The notes below the pieces were generated by a model that was not told the origin of the DNA, searched no databases, and saw only the letters and a list, made by a program, of their open reading frames with translations. 12,811 nucleotides of DNA. Origin: Collinsella sp. GTDB lineage: Bacteria; Actinomycetota; Coriobacteriia; Coriobacteriales; Coriobacteriaceae. Position numbers and translations under genes: made by a program. The stretch covers positions 2,278-15,088 of the forward strand of contig DXZT01000032.1 in the NCBI GenBank assembly GCA_019419545.1. Reading direction: 5' to 3'. This document shows positions 1 to 7,800 of the stretch, piece by piece. Each line of letters begins with the position of its first letter. The first letter of the stretch is position 1.

Positions 1-55
1 CCAACATCGGCTGGATGGCCTGGGCCAAGGACGGCGAGGAGGCCGGCACCACCGG
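1..55 (+). repeat. Direct repeat copy 1, 55 bp, perfect
   Basis: Bases 1-55 are identical to 478-532 (offset 477 bp = 159 codons, one ChW triad). Identity stops at base 56 (C here, T at 533). This copy starts exactly at the window edge, so identity could extend further upstream than can be seen. Confidence 0.97.
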
Positions 56-1469
56 CTTCGGCAGGAGCGTCGAGGCCGTCCAGATCAGGCTCGTCAAGAA
101 GGGCGACGCCGCCCCCTCGTCCGACGGGGCCAACGTCGACTACGCCTTCAAGAAGAAGCCCATGTCCCTGACCTACCGCGCCCACGTCTCCAACGTTGGC
201 TGGCAGGGCGCCGTGTCCGACGGGGCGACCGCCGGCACCACCGGCCGCGGCCTCGCCCTCGAGGACCTCAAGCTCTCGCTCGACAGTTCCGACTACTCAG
301 ACGGCTCGTGCGTCCAGATCGACGCCCACGTCTCGGGCGTCGGCTGGCAGGGCTGGGACACCCCCTCGGCCTCCGAGGGCGGCACCACCGGCCAGGGCCG
401 CGCCGTCGAGGCCGTGCGCCTGAGGCTCACGGGCTCCCTCGCCAAGGACTACGACGTCTACTACCGCGTGCACGCCTCCAACATCGGCTGGATGGCCTGG
501 GCCAAGGACGGCGAGGAGGCCGGCACCACCGGTATGTCATGCTCTCTCGAGGCTGTTCAGATTAAGCTCATTAAGAAGGGTACCTCCCATCCTGATACAT
601 CGGGCTATCCCCATCTTGAAATACCTACGGTGACGTATTCCGCTCAGGTGAAAGGTGCTTGGCAGAATTATGTCCCTGCCGGAGAGGTGTCCGGTACGAC
701 CGGTCAGGGAATTCCCATCACCGGGTTTTCGGCTAAAACTACTTCATCTGTTGCCGGCGGGATTGCTTATCAACTGCATCTTTCGAATGTAGGCTGGACT
801 TCTGGCAAGACAAACGGGGAGCAGCTTTCGTCTACCGCTGAATCTAATTCGGTTGAGGCTATTAAAATTTCTCTTTCTGGTGACTTAGCAACCTATTTTG
901 ATGTTTGGTATAGGGTCCATGTCGATAATGTCGGCTGGCTTGGTTGGACTAAAAATGGTGCCGTTGCCGGTAGCACTGGCTATGGGACGCATGTCCAAGC
1001 TGTTCAAGTTCGACTTACAAGGAAGGGCGCCAATGCCCCCGGGAGCACCGTTTCGCCATGTTTGCTTGGGCAGCCTTCTGCGTTTGCAAATCCTATGCAG
1101 AAGAAGATTGTTGATCTTGCCCGACAGGTACCGTCTCCTGGCCCGGGATTGTGCTCCGAGTGGATTGCAGATATCTACGAGCGTGCCGGATTTAGGAACG
1201 TCCATACAGATGCCTGCGATTACTACTGGGATTATTGTAAATTCACCGATTATTCTCAGCTGAAAGTTGGAATGGTCATTGCCGTTCCTTCGCATACGCA
1301 TACCCGCATGGGCAGCATTTACGGTCACGTTTGTCTCTATATTGGCAATAACCAGGTTATGGATAATGTCGGTCAGATCAGGACGCTCGATATGGCGTAC
1401 TGGTTGGATTATTATTCCACCTCATATAAGCCAAAGTGGGGTTGGTATGACAACGTGCCGCTTGCATAG
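1..1469 (+). CDS. ChW-repeat surface protein with C-terminal NlpC/P60-like cysteine peptidase domain (5' partial)
   Basis: The reading frame is open from the first bases (codons from base 3 read N-I-G-W), so the ATG at 15 is internal and the true start and signal peptide lie upstream. About seven ChW repeats follow, in the order C, A-B-C, A-B-C, where C units begin VYYRVH or VWYRVH and end in KG..AP. The last ~125 residues (from about base 1080) form a papain-like amidase/peptidase domain: a probable catalytic Cys in GLCSEW (TGC 1152-1154), a probable catalytic His in YGHVCLYIG (CAC 1326-1328), then VMDN. By family, such domains cleave peptide or amide bonds in peptidoglycan, and ChW repeats hold proteins at the cell surface. 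Bases 1-532 are strongly GC-rich and 533 onward near 47% GC, with the frame unbroken. A hairpin terminator follows. The repeat call is firm; the choice of NlpC/P60 over CHAP or another papain-like family is less so. Confidence 0.85.
   Translation, partial: NIGWMAWAKDGEEAGTTGFGRSVEAVQIRLVKKGDAAPSSDGANVDYAFKKKPMSLTYRAHVSNVGWQGAVSDGATAGTTGRGLALEDLKLSLDSSDYSDGSCVQIDAHVSGVGWQGWDTPSASEGGTTGQGRAVEAVRLRLTGSLAKDYDVYYRVHASNIGWMAWAKDGEEAGTTGMSCSLEAVQIKLIKKGTSHPDTSGYPHLEIPTVTYSAQVKGAWQNYVPAGEVSGTTGQGIPITGFSAKTTSSVAGGIAYQLHLSNVGWTSGKTNGEQLSSTAESNSVEAIKISLSGDLATYFDVWYRVHVDNVGWLGWTKNGAVAGSTGYGTHVQAVQVRLTRKGANAPGSTVSPCLLGQPSAFANPMQKKIVDLARQVPSPGPGLCSEWIADIYERAGFRNVHTDACDYYWDYCKFTDYSQLKVGMVIAVPSHTHTRMGSIYGHVCLYIGNNQVMDNVGQIRTLDMAYWLDYYSTSYKPKWGWYDNVPLA
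478..532 (+). repeat. Direct repeat copy 2, 55 bp, perfect, ending at the GC switch
   Basis: Identical to 1-55. The sequence changes from about 70% GC with almost only G/C third codon positions to about 47% GC immediately after base 532. The frame and the repeat fold continue (AGTTG then MSCSLEAVQIKL). Confidence 0.97.
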
Positions 1470-1519
1470 CTGATCGAAAGTCATGCCTTCGCACAGGTTC
1501 TAGCAGTTACTCTGGTTAA

Positions 1520-1560
1520 AAACGAACGGGTCGTTTTGCAACGGTCCGTTCGTTTCTATT
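1520..1560 (+). terminator. Intrinsic terminator after the NlpC/P60-type gene
   Basis: A 10-bp perfect stem, AAACGAACGG (1520-1529) with CCGTTCGTTT (1546-1555), plus a possible G-U pair (1530/1545). The loop is about 14 bases and a T-rich tail follows (1552-1561). It lies 50 bases after the stop codon and ahead of the next gene's leader. Confidence 0.75.
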
Positions 1561-1573
1561 TAAGTGCCATTCA

Positions 1574-1604
1574 CGTTTTCGGTATTTAAGCAATTGCCGA
1601 AACG
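1574..1604. promoter_or_regulatory. Imperfect inverted repeat in the leader of the L,D-transpeptidase gene
   Basis: CGTTTTCGG (1574-1582) faces CCGAAACG (1597-1604) with one bulged T and a 14-base spacer, 43 bases before the start codon. A weak -35/-10-like pair (TTGCCG 1594-1599, GCTAAA 1617-1622) overlaps its right arm. It could be an operator, a small hairpin or chance. Confidence 0.25.
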
Positions 1605-1647
1605 ATAAATAATGATGCTAAAGATGGTCGATTGATGGGGAAGTCGA

Positions 1648-4600
1648 ATGAAAAAGACGCAACGACTGCTAGCAACGGCAATGACGCCATTACTGATTCT
1701 TCATTGTCTTCTGACGCCCCTTTCTGTCTGGGCTGATTCTTTACCGGTGCAGCCGGAGTCTACTGATTATTCCAATAGCGCCGCCAGCAGCTCGGAAGAC
1801 GAGAGTTTCGTCCTAAATGATGAACAGCAGGGGGTTGAAGTCGAGCAGCCGACTGTGTCAGACAATGATTCTCCCTCATCCGTTTCTAGCGAGTCTGCTT
1901 CCAATGCGACTGATTCGCCGAAACCCGAAAATGATGTATCCGCTGTCTTTGGTTCTGTTTCATACCAGACTCATGTACAGGATATTGGCTGGCAGGCTCC
2001 CGTTTCAAATGGAATGACGGCTGGCACAACAGGTCGTGCTAAGCGCGTTGAAGCCCTCAAGATCAATCTGCTTTCACAAGATGGCACCCCTTTGGGGAAT
2101 GACAGCATTTCGGTCCAATCACACATTTCCGGGATCGGCTGGGAGCCTCAGCCGGTGGGTAACGGGCAGACATCTGGAACAGTTGGACAGTCGCGAGCCA
2201 TCGAAGCGATCAAGCTATCTTTGTCGGGCGGTCTTTCTGACTCGTATGACATTTGGTATCGCGTTCATTCTGCAAATGTTGGTTGGCTTGGCTGGGCCTC
2301 AAATGGTGAGCCTGCTGGAACACAGGGCTATGCTTATCAGATCGAAGCTATTCAGATAAAGGTGCTTCCAAAAAATGCTCAAGATGCGCCAGCGCGAGGC
2401 GATGCCTTTAGGGACCATTCCCAGGAACCGCCTACTGTTTCCTATCGATCTCATATCTCCAATGTTGGATGGATGGGTGTTGTCGCGGACGGAAAGACAT
2501 CGGGGGTCATTGACTCAAGAAATGCAATCGAGGCACTGTCGCTTAGTGTTAATTGGTATGGCCACGGAGGCTCTATTTCCTCTCGCGCGCACGTCTCTGG
2601 CATTGGTTGGCAAAGCTGGTCTTCAGGTACTGTTGGCACGACCGGGCAGTCTCGGTCAGTTGAGTCCGTTCAGTTTAAGCTCAATGACGAGATATCTGCA
2701 ACTTACGACATTTGGTACCGTGTGTATGCTTCCAAATTGGGCGGATGGTTGGGCTGGACGTCCAACGGGTCTCCTGCGGGCTCGGTGGGGAAGGGTGCCG
2801 CCATTCAGGGTATTCAGGTTATGTTGGTCGAAAAGGGCTGCTCTGCTCCTGGAGATACAGCGAATCATTTTATTGGAGCTACGGATGTTCTGAGTGGCAG
2901 TTCGTATGGCCTTAATGGCAATAGCTTGGGCGCTGTGCAGGGTAAAACGATTTTAATGGGTTCCGAGAGCGGCTCTGAGCCTTTAACATCGCTTTCTATT
3001 TCGTTTGATAATCAAGAGACTTCAGGTTCAATCGGTTATTCAGGCTGCTATGAATTTAGTGGATGGAGCGGAGTTGTTTCTGACGGTGCCGCGCTCAATT
3101 CTAAAAATGATGGCCGTACTTTGAAGGCCGTGAGATTGACTCTTACTGGTGATTTGTCTAATGCCTATGACGTTTGGTACCGGTGTTTTGACTCCAAAAA
3201 AGGATGGCTTGGCTGGGCGTGTAATGGCGCGGATGCGGGGGCAACGATACCGGGTTCATTCCTTAAGGCTGTCGAAGTAAGGATTATCAGTAAAGGCAGT
3301 GGCGCTCCCGGAGTAACGGACGGAGCATTTGTTTCCGATACTTCCGCCGATTGCGCTCATGTTGTTTATCAGGCCCATTCCGCTAGCCGTGGGTGGTTTC
3401 CATCTGTTTTAGATGGGCAGGATGCCGGCACAACGGGAAAATCGCTTTCGCTTCAAGCTCTGAATGTGGTGCTGGCCGGTGTGGATGATGATTCTCTGGT
3501 TGAGGCACGAGCTCATGTTGCCAATATTGGTTGGCAGGAATGGCGGTCTGCCGGTTATGTTGGGACCGTTGGACAAGGATTGGCCATTCAGGCTCTTGAG
3601 CTGCGCATTAATGGTCCCCTCGCGAATCAGTATGACATCTACTATCGAGTTCATTCGGCTGGTTATGGTTGGTTGGGTTGGGCCAAAAACGGCGATTCCG
3701 CTGGAACTACCGGGTTAAATATCCAGATAGAAGCTGTCCAAATTAAGCTTGTCGCGAAGGGCGGGAATCCTGGCTCATCGTCTGCGCCCGCATTTATCTC
3801 TGCTCCAGCTCTAACGCTCCAGGCGCATGTCGCCACGCTTGGTTGGATGAATCCCGTTGGCAACGGTGGTGTTGCGGGCACAACCGGCAGATCGCTTGCT
3901 ATTGAGGCGCTGAAGTTGAATGTCTCCAGTAGCGTATCAGGCGGTATTGAGTACTCCGCCCATGTACAGGATGTGGGCTGGCAAGGTTGGACTTCCAATG
4001 GGAATGTCGCTGGCACAGTAGGCTGCGCAAAGCGTATCGAGGCTCTTAAGATTAAGTTGACCGGTGATTTATCGAACTACTTTGATGTTTGGTATCGAGC
4101 ATATTGCCAAGACTTTGGGTGGCTCGACTGGACCTCAAATGGGCAGCCTGCGGGTACGTCTAGGATAGGCTGCAGAGTCGAGTCTGTTCAAGTGAAGATT
4201 GTTCCCAAGGGCGCTGGTGCTCCCGGTTCTACTGCGCGTCCGTTTACTGACCAGCCCTTGTTGCCGGCAGATATGATGACTATGCTTAATCGAGCTAATA
4301 GATATTCGAGCAGCACAAGCTGGCTCATTATGGTTGACAGGCAAGCATGCCGCCTTGGAGTTTTTCGTGGACAGCGCGGGTCGTGGAGTTACGCTCAATA
4401 CTGGACTTGCTCTACCGGCGCCCCTAGTACTCCAACGCCTACGGGTGAGTATACCGTCACCGGCAAGGGCTACTCGTTTGGACATGGGTATACCTGCTAC
4501 TACTACACGCAGTTTTACGGTGACTATCTGTTCCATTCAATACCGTACTACCAGGGAACTTTTAATCCCATGGACAGCCGAATGGGAATGCATGTTTCAC

Positions 4601-4683
4601 AAGGCTGCGTGCGTTTGCCCATTGATCGCGCTAAATGGATTTGGGATAACGTGCCCCTTGCTACCAAGGTGGTAATCTACTAA
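1648..4683 (+). CDS. Exported ChW-repeat protein with C-terminal YkuD L,D-transpeptidase domain
   Basis: 1011 residues. The ATG at 1648 is chosen because GGGGAAG (1637-1643) precedes it and a Sec signal peptide follows (KK, hydrophobic core, likely cleavage after SVWA at residue 29). Residues ~30-100 are a Ser/Asp/Glu-rich linker. Residues ~103-862 hold about five ChW triads; the third (~405-556) is degenerate. Residues ~888-1011 are a YkuD domain: LIMVDRQACRLGVF strand, TPTPTGEY, H963 (LFHS) and the signature S-Q-G-C-V-R-L with nucleophile C987 (codon 4606-4608). By family it makes 3-3 peptidoglycan cross-links or attaches proteins to peptidoglycan stems, acting outside the membrane; the substrate here is unknown. 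The common SHGC form is SQGC here. It stands alone between two hairpins, so it probably has its own promoter. Confidence 0.9.
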   Translation: MKKTQRLLATAMTPLLILHCLLTPLSVWADSLPVQPESTDYSNSAASSSEDESFVLNDEQQGVEVEQPTVSDNDSPSSVSSESASNATDSPKPENDVSAVFGSVSYQTHVQDIGWQAPVSNGMTAGTTGRAKRVEALKINLLSQDGTPLGNDSISVQSHISGIGWEPQPVGNGQTSGTVGQSRAIEAIKLSLSGGLSDSYDIWYRVHSANVGWLGWASNGEPAGTQGYAYQIEAIQIKVLPKNAQDAPARGDAFRDHSQEPPTVSYRSHISNVGWMGVVADGKTSGVIDSRNAIEALSLSVNWYGHGGSISSRAHVSGIGWQSWSSGTVGTTGQSRSVESVQFKLNDEISATYDIWYRVYASKLGGWLGWTSNGSPAGSVGKGAAIQGIQVMLVEKGCSAPGDTANHFIGATDVLSGSSYGLNGNSLGAVQGKTILMGSESGSEPLTSLSISFDNQETSGSIGYSGCYEFSGWSGVVSDGAALNSKNDGRTLKAVRLTLTGDLSNAYDVWYRCFDSKKGWLGWACNGADAGATIPGSFLKAVEVRIISKGSGAPGVTDGAFVSDTSADCAHVVYQAHSASRGWFPSVLDGQDAGTTGKSLSLQALNVVLAGVDDDSLVEARAHVANIGWQEWRSAGYVGTVGQGLAIQALELRINGPLANQYDIYYRVHSAGYGWLGWAKNGDSAGTTGLNIQIEAVQIKLVAKGGNPGSSSAPAFISAPALTLQAHVATLGWMNPVGNGGVAGTTGRSLAIEALKLNVSSSVSGGIEYSAHVQDVGWQGWTSNGNVAGTVGCAKRIEALKIKLTGDLSNYFDVWYRAYCQDFGWLDWTSNGQPAGTSRIGCRVESVQVKIVPKGAGAPGSTARPFTDQPLLPADMMTMLNRANRYSSSTSWLIMVDRQACRLGVFRGQRGSWSYAQYWTCSTGAPSTPTPTGEYTVTGKGYSFGHGYTCYYYTQFYGDYLFHSIPYYQGTFNPMDSRMGMHVSQGCVRLPIDRAKWIWDNVPLATKVVIY
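1954..4233 (+). repeat. ChW repeat array (about five triads) of the L,D-transpeptidase protein
   Basis: Triads start near residues 103, 263, 420, 570 and 720. Each closes with a C unit (IWYRVH, IYYRVH or VWYRAY, then GWLGW or GWLDW, and usually KG..APG). Triad three keeps its C-type unit (VWYRCF, GWLGW) but has lost the AGTTG motifs and a clear A unit. The copies are diverged at DNA level, with no long identical tracts seen. Confidence 0.85.
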
Positions 4684-4713
4684 CTATTCCCGTAAGCGGT
4701 GAGAGCTTGTTAG

Positions 4714-4785
4714 AGGGCCCTTTCCTGTTGCCGTAGTCTTGGCAACAGGAAAGGGCCCTTGCCGTTGGATTAGGCTCCTTTTTCT
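4714..4785 (+). terminator. Long perfect hairpin, probable terminator
   Basis: A 19-bp perfect stem, AGGGCCCTTTCCTGTTGCC (4714-4732) with its reverse complement at 4741-4759, around an 8-base loop. It starts 30 bases after the transpeptidase stop codon. The T run (4779-4783) is 20 bases past the stem rather than adjacent, so it may work in a factor-assisted way or as an RNA 3'-end stabiliser. Confidence 0.6.
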
Positions 4786-4789
4786 TCGT

Positions 4790-4804
4790 TCACCTAATTG
4801 GTGA
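4790..4804. promoter_or_regulatory. Small palindrome upstream of the GT80-like gene
   Basis: TCACC-TAATT-GGTGA, five-base arms with an AT spacer, about 65 bases before the TTG start. The position would suit a repressor site, but the arms are short and no convincing -35/-10 pair was seen beside it. Confidence 0.2.
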
Positions 4805-4854
4805 CATTAATGAAGCTAACTCCCGATAGTATGGTTATTGACGACCGTCTATCT

Positions 4855-4860
4855 AGGAGG
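4855..4860 (+). promoter_or_regulatory. Shine-Dalgarno AGGAGG fixing a TTG start
   Basis: A perfect AGGAGG ends 8 bases before TTG 4869-4871. The TTG is followed by KRQFRAF and a signal-peptide core, and no nearby in-frame ATG would keep the charged N-terminus. Confidence 0.85.
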
Positions 4861-4868
4861 CGATTCTT

Positions 4869-7800
4869 TTGAAAAGGCAATTTAGAGCATTTATTGTTCT
4901 GATTTCCTGCTTTATGACGATGCTGCTTTTGAGCCCTTTGGCTTGTTGGGCAGATCAAAATGTTGGTTCCAACGAATATGAATCCGTTCCAGAGACCCAA
5001 TCCGACCCCTCGGATCAAACTGCTGCTGTAGCCGATGAAGCGGCGCCTTCGATTGATGCTACCGTGGAGCCCAAAGAGGCGGCCCCGGACGTCAGCTATA
5101 AATCTCACATTTCAGGCATTGGTTGGGAGCCGACGTTTACATCGAATGGCTCGACCTCTGGCACAACAGGCCAGTCCCGTAGGCTTGAAGCACTCAGGGT
5201 TTCCCTCCCTAATTCAGAAGACCTTGGTATCGAATACCGCTCGCATGTGCAAAATGAAGGCTGGCAGGATTGGGTTTCCGACGGAGCCATTTCCGGCACA
5301 ACGGGAAAGGGCCTTCAGATTGAAGCTGTCGAGCTCATGCTGACGGGTGACGGTGCATCTTCTTATGACCTGTATTATCGCGTTCATGCTTCTAATTTCG
5401 GCTGGCTTGGATGGACCTCAAATGGGTCGACTGCGGGAACCACCGGTTGGTCTTATGCCGTTGAAGCAATACAGATTGTCATTGTAAAGAAGGGTGACGC
5501 GGCGCCCGGCGATACCGCTGGTGCTTATGTCCCGTATGTCTTTAATTGCTCTCTTTCTCAGGTTGGGGAGACGACTAGAGCAACCCTGAATGTTCCGCAG
5601 ATCGAGGATATAAAACGACTCGGTATCGCTGATTCGATAAAGGTGGCAGGCTCCATGTCGTATAGAGGGAGGGTCACCCGTTCCGTCTCAAGCACGATTG
5701 CACTCGGAGATCTGGGCTCTGGCTCCAGTGAAATTGAATTTAGCGATTATGGTCCGTTTGACGTTACGTTGCAGTATTTGAAGAACGGAAATATCGTTCA
5801 TGAGGACCATCAGTCAATTGGCATTTCTGCGAGCGAGTACAACCTTGCCCCTTTGAGTGCTTCTTTCCCCGTTGTTCTCTATTCGCTATCTTTCTGGGAT
5901 ATCAGTACCTCTTCTGCTGGAACGACCATTCCGTCGATCGTAATGCTCGATCGTCCGGGTGCCTATAACTGGAACTCGCTTCCATCCGGGATGTATGGTC
6001 TTCCGTATCTGACTCATGAGGAAAATGCTTCTAGTTCGAGCTATCAGGCGTTCGCGGATTATGTAGCTGCTCTCTACAAGATCAACCCCAAGGCAAAGTT
6101 CAATCTGTATATTAATGACATCACCTGCTCGTTGATCCATAGGATGATTTACGCCAATAAGATTCCCGCTGGCCAATACTCCATTCGACTGCTGTCCGAT
6201 GGATCTGCCACGTATGTCTTTACCAATGAGGCCTTTGACGTAAAGGATCCAGATTCTAAGCAAGCGGAGCTGATTACTTTATGGAACGCTGCCAAGAATA
6301 AGGAATACGAAACCGGTGAAGTCTCAAAGTCGTATAGCGATTATCACGATCACTGGGATTCTATGTATGCCGTGCTGAGTATTGAGCCTGGCACTCAGTG
6401 GTGGATGACTCGAACGAATCTGTTTACGAGCGGTGACGATAATGCCTTTGCGAATAAGATCGCATCCGATCCTAACGTTAAGAAGATGAACGTTTCGAGC
6501 ATGCTTACGAGCCTGCAGAATAGGGGAGAGGACACGGTCCAAGCGTTTAAGGCTCTGTACAACTTTAACGATGGTTATTTTGATGCGGCTACTCAACAGG
6601 GCAAAAAGGTAATGATGCTGCTTGGAACGTATGTTACTTACGAGCAGAATTTTGTCGACTATGCCAACTTGACCGAAGTTATCTATGGCGATGACTATTT
6701 GTATTATTACAAGGGGCATCCAAACACGCCGACGGGCATGTATCCCCAAAAGCAGGAACAGCTTGACCGTCTTGGCATTACCGATGTCGATTCTTCCGTT
6801 GCAGCGGAGCTGATTCTCTTCTTTAATCCGGAGATCGGTCTGTCTGGTTATGGGTCTAGTACGTATAACTCGGCCAGTGCTGATGCTGCTGGTGGTCTTT
6901 GGAATTCCACGAAGGCCGAGGCCTTGAAGCCGGGTGCCGTTATCGATTATTCGATTATGGATTGGTTTGCTTCTCCTATTACAGAGGACTCAGACGCGGC
7001 TATCAGGTCCCTTTGCAAGCAAGGTGACTCCTGTTATCTCGTGGAGTTTTCGGATTCCATACTTGCTACGGCCAATTACGACTTTGCTATCTATTCGCAC
7101 AATAGTGGAGCTCTGACTTATTTTAAGAAGGGCGAGTCGGGCTACGATGTCGTCAAGGTCTCACGAGGCTCTCTTGATGTCTTGGCAACTTCGCATGTTT
7201 CGAATGACGGCTGGCAATCGGCCTCCAAGGGTGGAAATGCTTCCGGTACCGTGGGTCAGTCAAAAGCTGTCGAGGCCATTACTCTTAACCTGCAGAATGC
7301 TCCCTACGATGGTGGCGTGGAGTACAGGACACATGTTTCCGATTACGGTTGGCAAGATTATGTGAAAGAGGGAGAAGTCTCCGGCACTACGGGTCAGAGC
7401 AAGTCTGTCCAGGCTATTCAAATTCGACTTACTGGTGAGATGGCCAATCGTTATGACGTTTACTATCGTGCTCATGTTCAGGATAAGGGCTGGCTTGGCT
7501 GGGCCTGCAATGATCAGGTTGCCGGAACGACTGGGTTTGGCTTGAGGCTCGAGGCATACCAGGTCGTTTTGGTTGAAAAGGGTTCGCCTGCTCCAGGGGA
7601 TACGAGTCAGCCCTCTATTCAGAGAACGTTTTCGATAAAGGCTCATATTTCAAATATTGGTTGGCAGGAACCTGTTTATGAGGGCATGACAGCGGGCACA
7701 ACTGGTCGAAATCTTGCTATTGAGGCGCTGACGATGAGCAAGCCCGACCTTGGGTATTCCGGTAACATCGAGTATCGAGCTCACGTTCAGAATATCGGCT

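Larger units (their letters stand above)
1..1064 (+). repeat. ChW repeat array of the first gene
   Basis: Seven tandem units of about 45-55 residues, the first cut by the window edge. They group in triads of about 159 residues: A (H.SNVGW...G..AGTTG), B (AHV...GWQ.W) and C (YYRVH...GW..W...AGTTG......QI.L..KG). The fifth unit is divergent (VKGAWQ in place of the usual GWQ), and the sixth lacks AGTTG. ChW modules are generally regarded as surface or wall-binding. Confidence 0.85.

Noticed and set aside
1470..1647. tRNA or small RNA gene between the first two ChW genes
   Set aside because: Only the terminator hairpin, an imperfect inverted repeat and a weak promoter-like pair were found; no cloverleaf or CCA end.
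3663..4016. Minus-strand open frames of 60-147 codons opposite the ChW genes
   Set aside because: They recur opposite each repeat because the repeats recur. They lack ribosome sites and family motifs, so they are shadows.
4932..4950. Lipoprotein signal in the GT80-like protein (P-L-A-C at residues 23-26)
   Set aside because: The lipobox needs Leu/Val/Ile at -3 and here it is Pro. The paralogue has S-V in the same place with the same W-A-D cleavage region, so an ordinary Sec signal is more likely.
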